A stretch of 64,000 nt of DNA from JAJDXO01 sp965221855 (GTDB lineage: Bacteria; Pseudomonadota; Alphaproteobacteria; Rhodospirillales; UBA2165). Under the pieces are notes generated by a model. The model searched no databases and had not been told where the DNA came from. It saw only the letters and a list, made by a program, of their open reading frames with translations. Of the stretch, positions 25,134-33,229 are shown in pieces. Numbering within the stretch: the stretch's first letter is position 1; each line of letters opens with the position of its first letter. The stretch lies in the NCBI GenBank assembly GCA_965221855.1, contig CBDCSV010000001.1, positions 434,001 to 498,000 of the forward strand, written 5' to 3'. The translations under genes and the position numbers were made by a program.

Positions 25134-26185
25134 AGCATTTTCTGATCACACCCGGTCATAGCCTGCGGCAGTGAAGTAGTTTTGGCACTCGGATTGGGTG
25201 ACTGTGTCGATGGCGGTTGCGATGGCGTCGTAGAGGTCGTCGACGGTTCTGGCTGCGGTCTTTTTGAGGAGGGCCTTGAGCTTTGCGAAGGCCATCTCGA
25301 TTGGGTTGAAGTCGGGTGAGTAGGGCGGCAGGAAGCGGAGCTCGGCGCCGGCGTCTTCGATGGCCTTACGCACGCTGGCGGGCTTATGGGCTGGCAGATT
25401 GTCCATAATGACGATGTCTCCGGGTTTGAGGGTTGGGACCAGGATTTGCTCGACATAGGCAAGGAAGGCTGCCCCGGTCATCGCCCCATCGATGGTCATG
25501 GGGGCGAGGATGCCGTCGAGCGTGAGAGCAGCGACCAAAGTGGTGGTCTTCCAGTGGCCGTGAGGGATGGCGGCTTGGCAGCGCTGCCCGCGCGGCGCGC
25601 GGCCATAGCGCCGGGCCATCTTGGTCGATGTGCCGGTCTCGTCGATGAAGACCAGCCGCTCCGGCATCAGGCCGGGCTGCGCCTCGGCCCAGGCCTGCCG
25701 GCGCGCCAAGACATCAGGACGTTGCTGCTCGCTGGCGTGCGCGGTTTTTTTTGAAGGTCATGCCGTGGCGGTCGAGCAGCCGCCAGACCGTGCTCGGGGC
25801 AACCCGAAGCCCGTGCACCTCCTCCAGACAGGCTGCGATCTCGGCCAGGGTGATGTCCGGTGTCTCCGTGACAAGCGCCAGAACCTCCTCGGCATACGCT
25901 TCAAGGCGGTGAGAGCGGCGGTCCCCGCCTTGCGGCCGGGGCCGCACATCACCCCGCTGCCGCCACTGATCAACCCATTTGATCGCCGTCGAGGCCGCAA
26001 CCCCAAAAACCTTCGCCGCAGACCGACGCGACATCCCGCCGTCCACCGCCGCAACCAACCGATGTCGTAGATCATTCGAAAGTGGTCTCGTCATGCAGGC
26101 TGGCCTCCTTCACCAGCCCACATCTTGAATCAGAAATCAGAGACTTTGGGAATCCCTAACGATTCCGTCAGATCAGAAAACTCTC
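25133..26185 (-). mobile_element. IS630-family insertion sequence, type B, copy 2 (1053 bp)
   Basis: This is an inverted copy of the element at 14042-15094, with the same length, the same terminal repeats and identical translated transposase. TA duplications are at 25131-25132 and 26186-26187. It inserted at CTAG overlapping the enolase stop codon. The two copies face each other across about 10 kb of essential genes. Confidence 0.92.
25146..26094 (-). CDS. IS630-family transposase (copy B2), two frames joined by slippage
   Basis: The protein is identical in both frames to that of copy B1: the DNA-binding part starts at 26094 and is open to 25714, and the DDE part ends at 25146. The joining run of eight A in the message is present (T8 on the plus strand at 25745-25752). 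The catalytic Asp, Asp and Glu residues are intact. Identity between the copies implies recent transposition within this genome. Confidence 0.88.
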
Positions 26186-26254
26186 TAGCTCCTGTTTTCC
26201 TAAGCCGAATTGGTGGTTTAGGCTCGCCCCGCGAATAACGAGGGGCGGGCTTCC

Positions 26255-27268
26255 ATGGACTTCGGCATCTTCGATCACCTCGACCAGACGGGGCAGGCGG
26301 GCAGCGACTATTACGAAGACCGCCTGAAGCTTATCGAGCGCTACGACGAAATCGGCATCTATGCCTACCATGTGGCCGAACACCACGCGACGCCCCTCGG
26401 CATGGCGCCGAGCCCGAGCGTCTTTCTGGCCGCGGTGGCCCAGCGCACCCGGCGGCTCCGTCTCGGTCCCCTGGTCTATTGCGTCCCCATGTATCACCCG
26501 GTCCGGCTGCTGGAAGAAATCTGCATGCTCGATCAGTTGTCCGGCGGACGCTTCGAGCTCGGCGTCGGGCGGGGCATCTCCCCCATCGAGCTCGGCTACT
26601 ATGACTTGGATTACGACGAAGGGCCGGCCAAATACCGCGAGGCGCTGGAGATTATCCTGCGGGGAATACAGAACGAGCGCCTCACCTACGACGGCGAATT
26701 CTTCCAGGTCGACGACATGCCCATGCGGCTGACCACGGTGCAGAAACCCCATCCACCCCTGTGGTACGGCATTCATAACCCGGCAAGCGCCGGCTGGCCC
26801 GGCGGGAACGGGGTCAACATCGTCTCCAACGCGCCGGCGGCGCGGGTTCGCAAGGTGTCCAACGCCTACCGCGAGGCCCGCGCCGATGCCCGGTTGCCGG
26901 GTCCCGAGCCCAAGATCGGCATGACCCGCTATATGATTCTCGCCGACAGCAGGGAAACCGCCATGGAGATGGGCCGCCGGGCCTATCCGGTTTGGCGGCG
27001 AAGCTTCATGGCGCTCTGGGACGAACACGGCAAGGAGCCTATCGGCGTCCACTATCCCGAAGAGTTCGACGGCGTTGTCGAGAGCGGCCAGGCGGTGGCC
27101 GGAACGCCGGATCAGGTCGGCGAAGAACTGCAGCGGCAGATCGAAACGGCGGGGATCAACTACATGATTTGCCGCTTTGCCTTCGGCAACCTCACCCTGG
27201 CCGAAAGCCTCAACTCGGTGGAGCTGTTCAACGACCACCTGAAGGGCGAACTGAAGGCCGCGGCTTAG
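26255..27268 (+). CDS. Luciferase-like (LLM class) flavin-dependent oxidoreductase
   Basis: The 337-residue protein belongs to the bacterial luciferase-like family of FMNH2- or F420-dependent monooxygenases. It has the typical N-terminus MDFGIFDHLD, AYHVAEHHATPLG near residue 41, RLRLGPLVYCVPMYHPVRLLEEICMLDQLSGGR around residues 68-100, and VGRGISPIE. The substrate cannot be read from the sequence. It stands alone between IS630 copy B2 and an FtsB-like gene, on the plus strand. No partner flavin reductase is nearby. Confidence 0.85.
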   Translation: MDFGIFDHLDQTGQAGSDYYEDRLKLIERYDEIGIYAYHVAEHHATPLGMAPSPSVFLAAVAQRTRRLRLGPLVYCVPMYHPVRLLEEICMLDQLSGGRFELGVGRGISPIELGYYDLDYDEGPAKYREALEIILRGIQNERLTYDGEFFQVDDMPMRLTTVQKPHPPLWYGIHNPASAGWPGGNGVNIVSNAPAARVRKVSNAYREARADARLPGPEPKIGMTRYMILADSRETAMEMGRRAYPVWRRSFMALWDEHGKEPIGVHYPEEFDGVVESGQAVAGTPDQVGEELQRQIETAGINYMICRFAFGNLTLAESLNSVELFNDHLKGELKAAA

Positions 27269-27445
27269 GTGAGCAGGCACGGGCCTCCGATACGGCGCCG
27301 TTAACCTTTGGCTAAGGGCAGCCTGATTCAATCACCGCCAAATGGCGCCGAGATGGCAAAAGTGGCCGTCCCGGGGACATGGGGGTAGCGGACACACCTC
27401 GTTCGCCGGGGAGGTCTTCGCTCCCAAACAAGTGAATTTCTTGAT

Positions 27446-27470
27446 CTTGCCGGCAACTTAGCCCGGCAAG
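27446..27470 (+). repeat. Inverted repeat upstream of the FtsB-like gene
   Basis: CTTGCCGG (27446-27453) and CCGGCAAG (27463-27470) are perfect complements around a nine-base loop, ending 27 bases before the start of the next gene. There is no T run, so it is not a typical terminator. It may be a leader hairpin or a binding site. Confidence 0.4.
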
Positions 27471-27497
27471 GCCTTGCAAGGATCGTCGCGGCGCGTC

Positions 27498-27827
27498 ATG
27501 AGCATCCTTTACGACATACGCCATTTGGCCCGCCAGGTGATCGGCCCCGTTCTCGGGGTGTCGCTGATGCTCTACATCGTCTACCACGCGGTGCAAGGCA
27601 ACCACGGCCTGATCGCCTATTGGCAACTGGTCAAACAGGTCGACGCCGCGAAGCAGGCGGTTGCGCTGCTCGGTGAGGAAAAAACCCGGCTTCAAAAACG
27701 GGTCAAACTGCTGCATCCGGATAGTCTCGATCGGGATATGCTGGAAGAGAGGGCGAGGGTTATGCTGGGTTACGCGGACCCGACGGATATCATCCTCGTC
27801 GACCGTCCCGGCCGCCGCCCCCGCTAG
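27498..27827 (+). CDS. FtsB/DivIC-like septum formation initiator
   Basis: The start is MSILYDIRHLARQ at 27498 (109 residues). One membrane helix (about residues 13-32) is followed by a short coiled coil (VKQVDAAKQAVALLGEEKTRLQ) and the DRDMLEERARVMLGY stretch typical of FtsB/DivIC proteins of Alphaproteobacteria, which sit just upstream of pdhA. It would act in the divisome with FtsL and FtsQ. In related genomes this gene lies between eno and pdhA, as here apart from the inserted genes. Confidence 0.85.
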   Translation: MSILYDIRHLARQVIGPVLGVSLMLYIVYHAVQGNHGLIAYWQLVKQVDAAKQAVALLGEEKTRLQKRVKLLHPDSLDRDMLEERARVMLGYADPTDIILVDRPGRRPR

Positions 27828-27893
27828 GCCGGACCCTAACCGCGCATCCACTCCACGGTTTTCAGGCCGCGCGCAAACGGGTTCAATGTCGAT

Positions 27894-28916
27894 ATGACCG
27901 AGCCGCTTCTCGACTACATCGTTTCCTTGCCGAAAGCCGAGCTTCATCTGCATCTCGAAGGCAGCCTGGAGCCCGAGATGATGCTGGCCCTCGCGGAACG
28001 CAACAAGGTGGAGATCCCGTACAGCCACCCGGACGACGTCAGACAGGCTTATGACTACGGCTCCCTCCAGGATTTTCTCGATCTTTATTACGCCGGGATG
28101 AGTGTGCTGTGCCGCGGCGAAGACTTCGAAGAGTTGACCCTGGCGTATCTCCGCCGTGCCGCCGCCGACGGCGTGGTGCATGCGGAGGTGTTTTTCGACC
28201 CCCAGGCTCATACGGCCCGGGACATCAGCTTTGACGAGGTGACCGAGGGCATTCTTTCGGGTCTTTCGGCGGGAGAGAGGGAAACCGGCGCGACCACCCG
28301 CCTGATCATGTGCTTCCTGCGCGATCTGAGCCAAGCCTCGGCCATCGAAACCTTCAACGAGGCGGCGGCTTATTTCGATGACGGCCGGATCATCGGGGTC
28401 GGTCTCGATTCCGCGGAAATCGGTAATCCGCCGGAGAAATTCGCCCGGGTCTTCGCCATGGCGGGTGAGCGCGGCCTCAAGCGGGTGGCGCATGCGGGGG
28501 AGGAGGGGCCGGCCTCGGCGGTCCGCGACACGTTGGATTTACTATCTGTCGATCGCATCGATCACGGCATCGCGGCGGCCGATGACCGGGACCTGATGGC
28601 GCGCCTCGCCCGGGTTGGCACGCCGCTGACCGTGTGCCCCCTTTCCAACGTCGCGTTGAAGGCGGTGGAATCCTTGCGGGACCATCCACTGAAACGGCTA
28701 TTGGAAGCCGGCGTCAAGGTGACCATCAACTCCGATGATCCTGCCTATTTCGGCGGATACATCGCCGGGAATTTCCTCCAGACCGCCCAGGCCTTGACCC
28801 TCGACAAGGCGCAATTGGCGTTGATCGCCAGGAATAGCCTCGAGGCCTCGTTTATGGACGGCGGCGCCAGGGCGGAATTCATAGGGCAAATCGATGCCAT
28901 CGGTTCCGCAAATTAG
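27894..28916 (+). CDS. add: Adenosine/adenine deaminase family protein
   Basis: This metal-dependent hydrolase deaminates adenosine or adenine. The 340-residue protein has zinc ligands in ELHLHLEGS (His18 and His20), the HAGEE stretch near residue 198 with the catalytic glutamate, RIDHGI near residue 222, and NSDDPAYFGGYI near residue 280. The subgroup with a short N-terminus and SDDPAYFGGY includes bacterial adenine deaminases of this fold, so the substrate is uncertain. The start MTEPLLDYIV is the first in frame. IS256 begins 27 bases after its stop. Confidence 0.9.
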   Translation: MTEPLLDYIVSLPKAELHLHLEGSLEPEMMLALAERNKVEIPYSHPDDVRQAYDYGSLQDFLDLYYAGMSVLCRGEDFEELTLAYLRRAAADGVVHAEVFFDPQAHTARDISFDEVTEGILSGLSAGERETGATTRLIMCFLRDLSQASAIETFNEAAAYFDDGRIIGVGLDSAEIGNPPEKFARVFAMAGERGLKRVAHAGEEGPASAVRDTLDLLSVDRIDHGIAAADDRDLMARLARVGTPLTVCPLSNVALKAVESLRDHPLKRLLEAGVKVTINSDDPAYFGGYIAGNFLQTAQALTLDKAQLALIARNSLEASFMDGGARAEFIGQIDAIGSAN

Positions 28917-28943
28917 GCGTCCGAAGATCGCACAGGAGAACCC

Positions 28944-30223
28944 GGTGACGTAAAAATTTATGTGTCAGTTGGGAATGGGGTACTCCCTGTGGTTTACGAC
29001 AACCGCAAGAAGGAGCACCCCGATGCCACAGCAAGCTGTAACGATTGAGAACCTACCACAAGCCTTTGAGGTGGTGAAGGAGATGCAAGCAGGCGGATTG
29101 GACTGGGGCGAGGGTTATCGCCCGCTTGGCCGCCAGGCGCTGGCCGAGATCATCGAGGGCCGGATGGCCGAGGCGGTGGATCGCTGGCTCGACGGCCTCG
29201 ATGGCAGCGCTATGCGCGACCGGCGCAACGGCACCTACCGGCGCCGCCTGCTCAGCGAGCTCGGCGACATCGAGCTCAACGTGCCGCGCACCCGGCACTT
29301 CTGCCCGACCGAGGTTCTGAAGAGCTACGCAAGGCGCGCTCCAGAGATCGACCGCGCCATCCTGGCCGGCTTCGTGCTGGGGCTCTCGACCCGCAAGGTC
29401 GGCGAGGTCCTGCTTGCCCTGCTCGGGCGTCCGGTCTCGGCCGCGACGGTGAGCCGGGTCGCCAAGACCCTCGATCTGTCGGTCGCCGCATTCCACCGCC
29501 GGCCGCTGAAGAACGCCTACAAGGCGCTGATGCTCGACGGCGTGGTGCTGGCCTGCAAGACCGGCGCCGGCGCGCTCAGGAGGCCGGTCCTGGTGGCGCT
29601 GGGCATACGGCACGACGGCAAGAAGGAGATTATCGACTTCCAACTCGCCGCCAGCGAGAGCGCCGCGGAGTGGGAGCGCTTCCTCACCGCGTTGCACCGC
29701 CGCGGCCTCACCGGCGAGGGCCTTGAGATGATCTGCGTTGATGGCGGCCAAGGCCTGCTCGCCGCCTTGCCGATCGTCTATCACGGCATCCCCGTTCAGA
29801 GGTGCTGGGCGCACAAAATCAGGAACATCCTCAACAAGGTCCGCGTAGCCGACCAGCAGGCCGTCAAGGCCGACGTCCACGCCGTCATGAATGCCCCCAA
29901 CCGCCGCAAGGCCGAGACCGCCGCCCGCCGCTTCGCCGACGCCTGGGAAGATACCTACCCCAAGGCCGTCGCCTGCCTGCGCAACGACCTCGACGACCTG
30001 CTCACCTGCTTCCGCTACAAGGACCTCGCCGAGCGAAAGCAGGTCAGGACCACCAATGCCATCGAACGGAGGTTCCGCGAGGTTCGCAGACGAACCCGGC
30101 CCATGGGAACCTTCCAGGATAAAACCTCAATGGACCGCATCCTCTTCGCGGTCTTCATTCACGAAAACAAGTCTCAGGGAATCAGTACCCCAGTCTCCCT
30201 GACACATAACTCTTGACGTTACC
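28944..30223 (+). mobile_element. IS256-family insertion sequence with 8-bp target repeat (1280 bp)
   Basis: The element is flanked by the direct repeat GAGAACCC (28936-28943 and 30224-30231), an 8-bp target duplication as expected for the IS256 family. The terminal inverted repeats cover 25 positions, 21 of them matching, including the shared core TTATGTGTCAG. It carries one full-length transposase on the plus strand. Perfect target repeats and an intact gene suggest a recent insertion between the deaminase and the Rieske oxygenase genes. Confidence 0.93.
29023..30216 (+). CDS. IS256-family transposase
   Basis: I chose the start MPQQAVTIENLPQ at 29023, which has AAGGAG upstream (397 residues); the frame is open from 28960. 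The DDE catalytic residues are in LMLDGVV (about residue 169), MICVDGGQG (about 238) and TTNAIERRFREVRRRTRPMG near residue 345, which is the family signature. The domain also has VQRCWAHKIRNIL between the second Asp and the Glu. Length and motifs are those of a complete mutator-type transposase. Confidence 0.93.
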   Translation: MPQQAVTIENLPQAFEVVKEMQAGGLDWGEGYRPLGRQALAEIIEGRMAEAVDRWLDGLDGSAMRDRRNGTYRRRLLSELGDIELNVPRTRHFCPTEVLKSYARRAPEIDRAILAGFVLGLSTRKVGEVLLALLGRPVSAATVSRVAKTLDLSVAAFHRRPLKNAYKALMLDGVVLACKTGAGALRRPVLVALGIRHDGKKEIIDFQLAASESAAEWERFLTALHRRGLTGEGLEMICVDGGQGLLAALPIVYHGIPVQRCWAHKIRNILNKVRVADQQAVKADVHAVMNAPNRRKAETAARRFADAWEDTYPKAVACLRNDLDDLLTCFRYKDLAERKQVRTTNAIERRFREVRRRTRPMGTFQDKTSMDRILFAVFIHENKSQGISTPVSLTHNS

Positions 30224-30304
30224 GAGAACCCCCGGCATTGGACAGCCTGCCGATCCCGGGGCTAAGGTGAGGCCGGCAAAAAGCGCCCAGACAGGGGAAA
30301 GAGC

Positions 30305-31642
30305 ATGCTGACAGCCGAGAGCAACAAGCTGTTTACCGAGGTCGGCGAAGGGACGCCCATGGGCGATCTGCTGCGCCGGTATTGGATGCCCGTCGCGGCA
30401 GTCTCGGAGTTCGACGACAAGGCCACCAAGCCGGTCCGGCTGATGGGCGAAGACCTGGTCCTCTACAAGGATCTGAGCGGAAACTACGGCCTCACCGACC
30501 GACATTGCGCGCACCGGCGGGCCGATCTTTCCTACGGGTTCGTCGAGGAGACGGGCATCCGCTGCAATTACCATGGCTGGTGTTACGACCAGAATGGGAA
30601 CTGCATCGAGCAGCCCTATGAAGACACCATCGACCCCTCGGGCAAATTGAAAAAGCAAGTCAAGCTCAAGGCCTATCCCGTGGAAGAAAAAGCCGGATTG
30701 CTATGGGTCTATATGGGGCCGGAGCCGGTGCCGCTGGTCCCGACGTGGGAGCCCTTCACCTGGGAAAACGGCTTCGTTCAGATCGTTCTCTCGGAGGTTC
30801 CCTGCAACTGGTTCCAGTGCCAGGAAAACTCCATCGATCCCGTCCACTTCGAATGGATGCATGCCAACTGGTCGATCCGGCTGAAAGGCGAGACCGGGCC
30901 GTATTCACCGAAGCACACCAAGGTGGATTTCGACGAATTCGATTATGGTTTCCGCTACCTCCGTGTCCGCGAAGACACCGACGAGGAGCATCCCTTGTGG
31001 ACCGTCGGCCGTGCGTGTCTGTGGCCCAACTGCCTGTTTACCGGCGAACATTTCGAATGGCGGGTCCCCATCGACGACGAAAACACCCTGAGCGTCGGCT
31101 GGTTTTTCGCCCGGGTACCGACCGACAAGGAACCCTATGTCCAGGAGCGTATTCCCTTCTGGGAGAGCCCGATCAAGGACGAAGAGACGGGACGCTGGAT
31201 CTCGACCCATGTCATGAACCAGGATTTTATCGCCTGGGTCGGGCAGGGCACCGTCGCCGACCGCACCAAGGAGCATCTGGGGCTCAGCGACAAGGGCGTC
31301 GGCATGATCCGCAAGCGCTACATGGATGACATCGAGCGGATCAAGAAAGGCGAAGATCCCAAGGCCATCGTCCGTAACCCCAACGAAAACGGCTGCATTG
31401 AACTGCCGATCATCGGCAGAAAATACTTCAAGGAAGGCCTCTCATCCGAGGAAATCCGGGAGAATGCCGACAGCCCCATCGGCGGCACCTATCGGCGGTT
31501 TCCCTTCCTGGCCAGGCAGCCCCAATGGGTAAAGGACGAGTTCGAGGAAGCCACCGGGTTCCGCCTCCAGGATTCGTTCTCCCAGAACCAGGGAGAATTG
31601 ACTAATATCGGTTCCAAGGACGAGGAGTTCGTCGAAAAGTAG
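30305..31642 (+). CDS. Rieske [2Fe-2S] aromatic ring-hydroxylating oxygenase, large subunit
   Basis: The 445-residue protein is an oxygenase component of the Rieske non-heme iron type. The Rieske cluster ligands are DRHCAHRRADL and GIRCNYHGWCYD (two Cys and two His at about residues 67-90). The catalytic domain contains CQENSIDPVHFEWMH near residue 180, whose His and acidic residues fit the mononuclear iron site; NQDFIAWVGQG lies near residue 305. It resembles the phthalate/vanillate-type subgroup acting on aromatic acids or ethers, but the substrate is unknown. No reductase or ferredoxin gene is next to it. Confidence 0.87.
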   Translation: MLTAESNKLFTEVGEGTPMGDLLRRYWMPVAAVSEFDDKATKPVRLMGEDLVLYKDLSGNYGLTDRHCAHRRADLSYGFVEETGIRCNYHGWCYDQNGNCIEQPYEDTIDPSGKLKKQVKLKAYPVEEKAGLLWVYMGPEPVPLVPTWEPFTWENGFVQIVLSEVPCNWFQCQENSIDPVHFEWMHANWSIRLKGETGPYSPKHTKVDFDEFDYGFRYLRVREDTDEEHPLWTVGRACLWPNCLFTGEHFEWRVPIDDENTLSVGWFFARVPTDKEPYVQERIPFWESPIKDEETGRWISTHVMNQDFIAWVGQGTVADRTKEHLGLSDKGVGMIRKRYMDDIERIKKGEDPKAIVRNPNENGCIELPIIGRKYFKEGLSSEEIRENADSPIGGTYRRFPFLARQPQWVKDEFEEATGFRLQDSFSQNQGELTNIGSKDEEFVEK

Positions 31643-31651
31643 GAGGAACCG

Positions 31652-31983
31652 ATGCCCGTACGCCCGGCCCGGAGCTTTCCGGTCCTGCTGCTCCTTGGGG
31701 CGATGTTGTGGCGGCCAAAGCCCACGCCGACGCCATCGACGGCGCTTGGTGCAACGCCAAGGGGCAAAGGCTTTCCATCGACGGCCCCAAGCTGGTGACG
31801 CCGTACGGCACCCGCATGGAAGGCATCTATGACCGCCACGGCTTCGAGTATGTGGTGCCGGCGGGCGAGCCCGGCGCCGGCGACAAGGTGGTCATGTCCA
31901 TATTCAGCGACGATGACATGGAACTCATCCGTGGTTCGCGGCCGGCTGAGAGCTGGCGCCGTTGCCGCCTTCCCACAAGCTGA
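31652..31983 (+). pseudogene. Small secreted protein gene, probably frameshifted
   Basis: ATG 31652 has AGGAGG upstream and opens with a signal peptide (ARSFPVLLLLGAML). About 18 codons in, the frame turns into Pro/Thr-rich nonsense, while a different frame, open from 31708 to 31983, continues sensibly: AAKAHADAIDGAWC, then YGTRMEGIYDRHGFEYVVP. Adding one base (or removing two) near 31706-31708 would join signal peptide and mature part at an AKAHA-DA cleavage site. So either a one-base deletion has broken the gene or there is a sequence error. The product family is unknown. It follows the Rieske oxygenase by nine bases and may share its transcript. Confidence 0.55.
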
Positions 31984-32043
31984 GCGGCAGGTAGATTATT
32001 GCGCGATTTTGCTTCGAAACCGCACGAATCAAACCTCGCCAAA

Positions 32044-32059
32044 TTTTAGTTAACTAAAA
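32044..32059. promoter_or_regulatory. 16-bp perfect palindrome upstream of the pdh operon
   Basis: TTTTAGTTAACTAAAA reads the same on both strands and lies in an AT-rich 213-base gap before pdhA, 138 bases from its start codon. Its position and symmetry suggest an operator or a binding site for a dimeric regulator. No known consensus is assigned. Confidence 0.45.
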
Positions 32060-32196
32060 ACAAGGTAATTTAGAAAAACCTGTTGCTTTACAACAACTTT
32101 GCCGTCAAATTCAGCCTAATTCTCAGCTATTTCTAACCCACAGCAGGCCCATATTTCCGCGATCATGGCGGATTCCCGAGGGAGGAGTGACCCGAT

Positions 32197-33216
32197 ATGG
32201 CGACAGCCGCAAAGCGAAAGCCCCGCAAACGAGCCGCCCCGAAACCCAAGGCCACCCCGGAAGAACTGCTGAAATTTCATCGCGAAATGCTGCTGATCCG
32301 CCGTTTCGAAGAGAAGGCGGGGCAACTCTACGGCATGGGGCTGATCCAGGGTTTCTGCCACCTCTATATCGGCCAGGAAGCGGTGGTCGTCGGCATGCAG
32401 GCCGCCGCCGACACCGATGTCGACACGGTCATCACCAGCTACCGGGACCACGGCCATATGCTGGCCTGCGGGATGGACCCCAAGGGCGTCATGGCCGAAC
32501 TCACCGGCCGCGGCACCGGTTATTCCCGCGGCAAGGGCGGCTCCATGCACATGTTCAGCCGGGAAAAAAACTTCTTCGGCGGTCACGGCATCGTCGCGGC
32601 CCAGGTTCCCATCGGCACCGGCCTCGGATTTGCGCACAAGTACAAGGAAGACGGCGGGGTCTGCATGACCTATTACGGCGACGGCGCCGCCAACCAGGGT
32701 CAGGTCTATGAGAGTTTCAATATGGCGGCCCTGTGGAAACTGCCGATCTGTTATGTGCTCGAAAACAATCGCTACGGCATGGGCACTTCGGTCGCCCGCG
32801 CCGCATCGACCCAGGAACTCTATGCCCGCGGCGAGGCGTTCGGCATCCCCGGCGAACGGGTGGATGGGATGGACGTGGCCGCCGTCCGCGCCGCGGCGGA
32901 GAAGGCGCTGAAGCACGTCCGGAGCGGCAAGGGCCCCTATATCCTCGGCATGCTGACCTACCGGTATCGCGGCCATTCCATGTCCGATCCGGCCAAATAC
33001 CGGACCCGCGAGGAGGTGTCCAAGGTCCGGGCCGAGCAGGACCCCATCGATCGGGTCGCCCAGACCTTGCTCGACAACGAATACGCGACCGAGGAGGAAC
33101 TGAAAGCCGTGGATGCGGAAATCAAGGCGACCATCACCGAAGCGGCCGAGTTCGCCCAGCAGTCGCCGGAGCCGGACCCGTCCGAGCTCTACACCGACGT
33201 TCTGGTCGACGCCTAG
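32197..33216 (+). CDS. pdhA: Pyruvate dehydrogenase E1 component, alpha subunit
   Basis: PdhA forms the E1 heterotetramer with PdhB and decarboxylates pyruvate using thiamine diphosphate. The 339-residue protein has the thiamine-binding motif from YYGDGAANQGQVYESFN to LENNRYGMGTS near residues 160-195. The phosphorylation-loop-like region YRGHSMSDPAKYRTREEV is near residue 260. The N-terminus is Lys/Arg-rich (MATAAKRKPRKRA). It starts the pdhA-pdhB-pdhC-lpd operon, with only 13 bases between pdhA and pdhB. Confidence 0.97.
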   Translation: MATAAKRKPRKRAAPKPKATPEELLKFHREMLLIRRFEEKAGQLYGMGLIQGFCHLYIGQEAVVVGMQAAADTDVDTVITSYRDHGHMLACGMDPKGVMAELTGRGTGYSRGKGGSMHMFSREKNFFGGHGIVAAQVPIGTGLGFAHKYKEDGGVCMTYYGDGAANQGQVYESFNMAALWKLPICYVLENNRYGMGTSVARAASTQELYARGEAFGIPGERVDGMDVAAVRAAAEKALKHVRSGKGPYILGMLTYRYRGHSMSDPAKYRTREEVSKVRAEQDPIDRVAQTLLDNEYATEEELKAVDAEIKATITEAAEFAQQSPEPDPSELYTDVLVDA

Positions 33217-33229
33217 GGAGGAACGGGAA

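Noticed and set aside
25133..26185. A composite transposon formed by the two type B IS630 copies
   Set aside because: The DNA between them is core chromosome in conserved order, and IS630 elements are not known to move such large segments as a unit; independent insertions at CTAG explain both copies.
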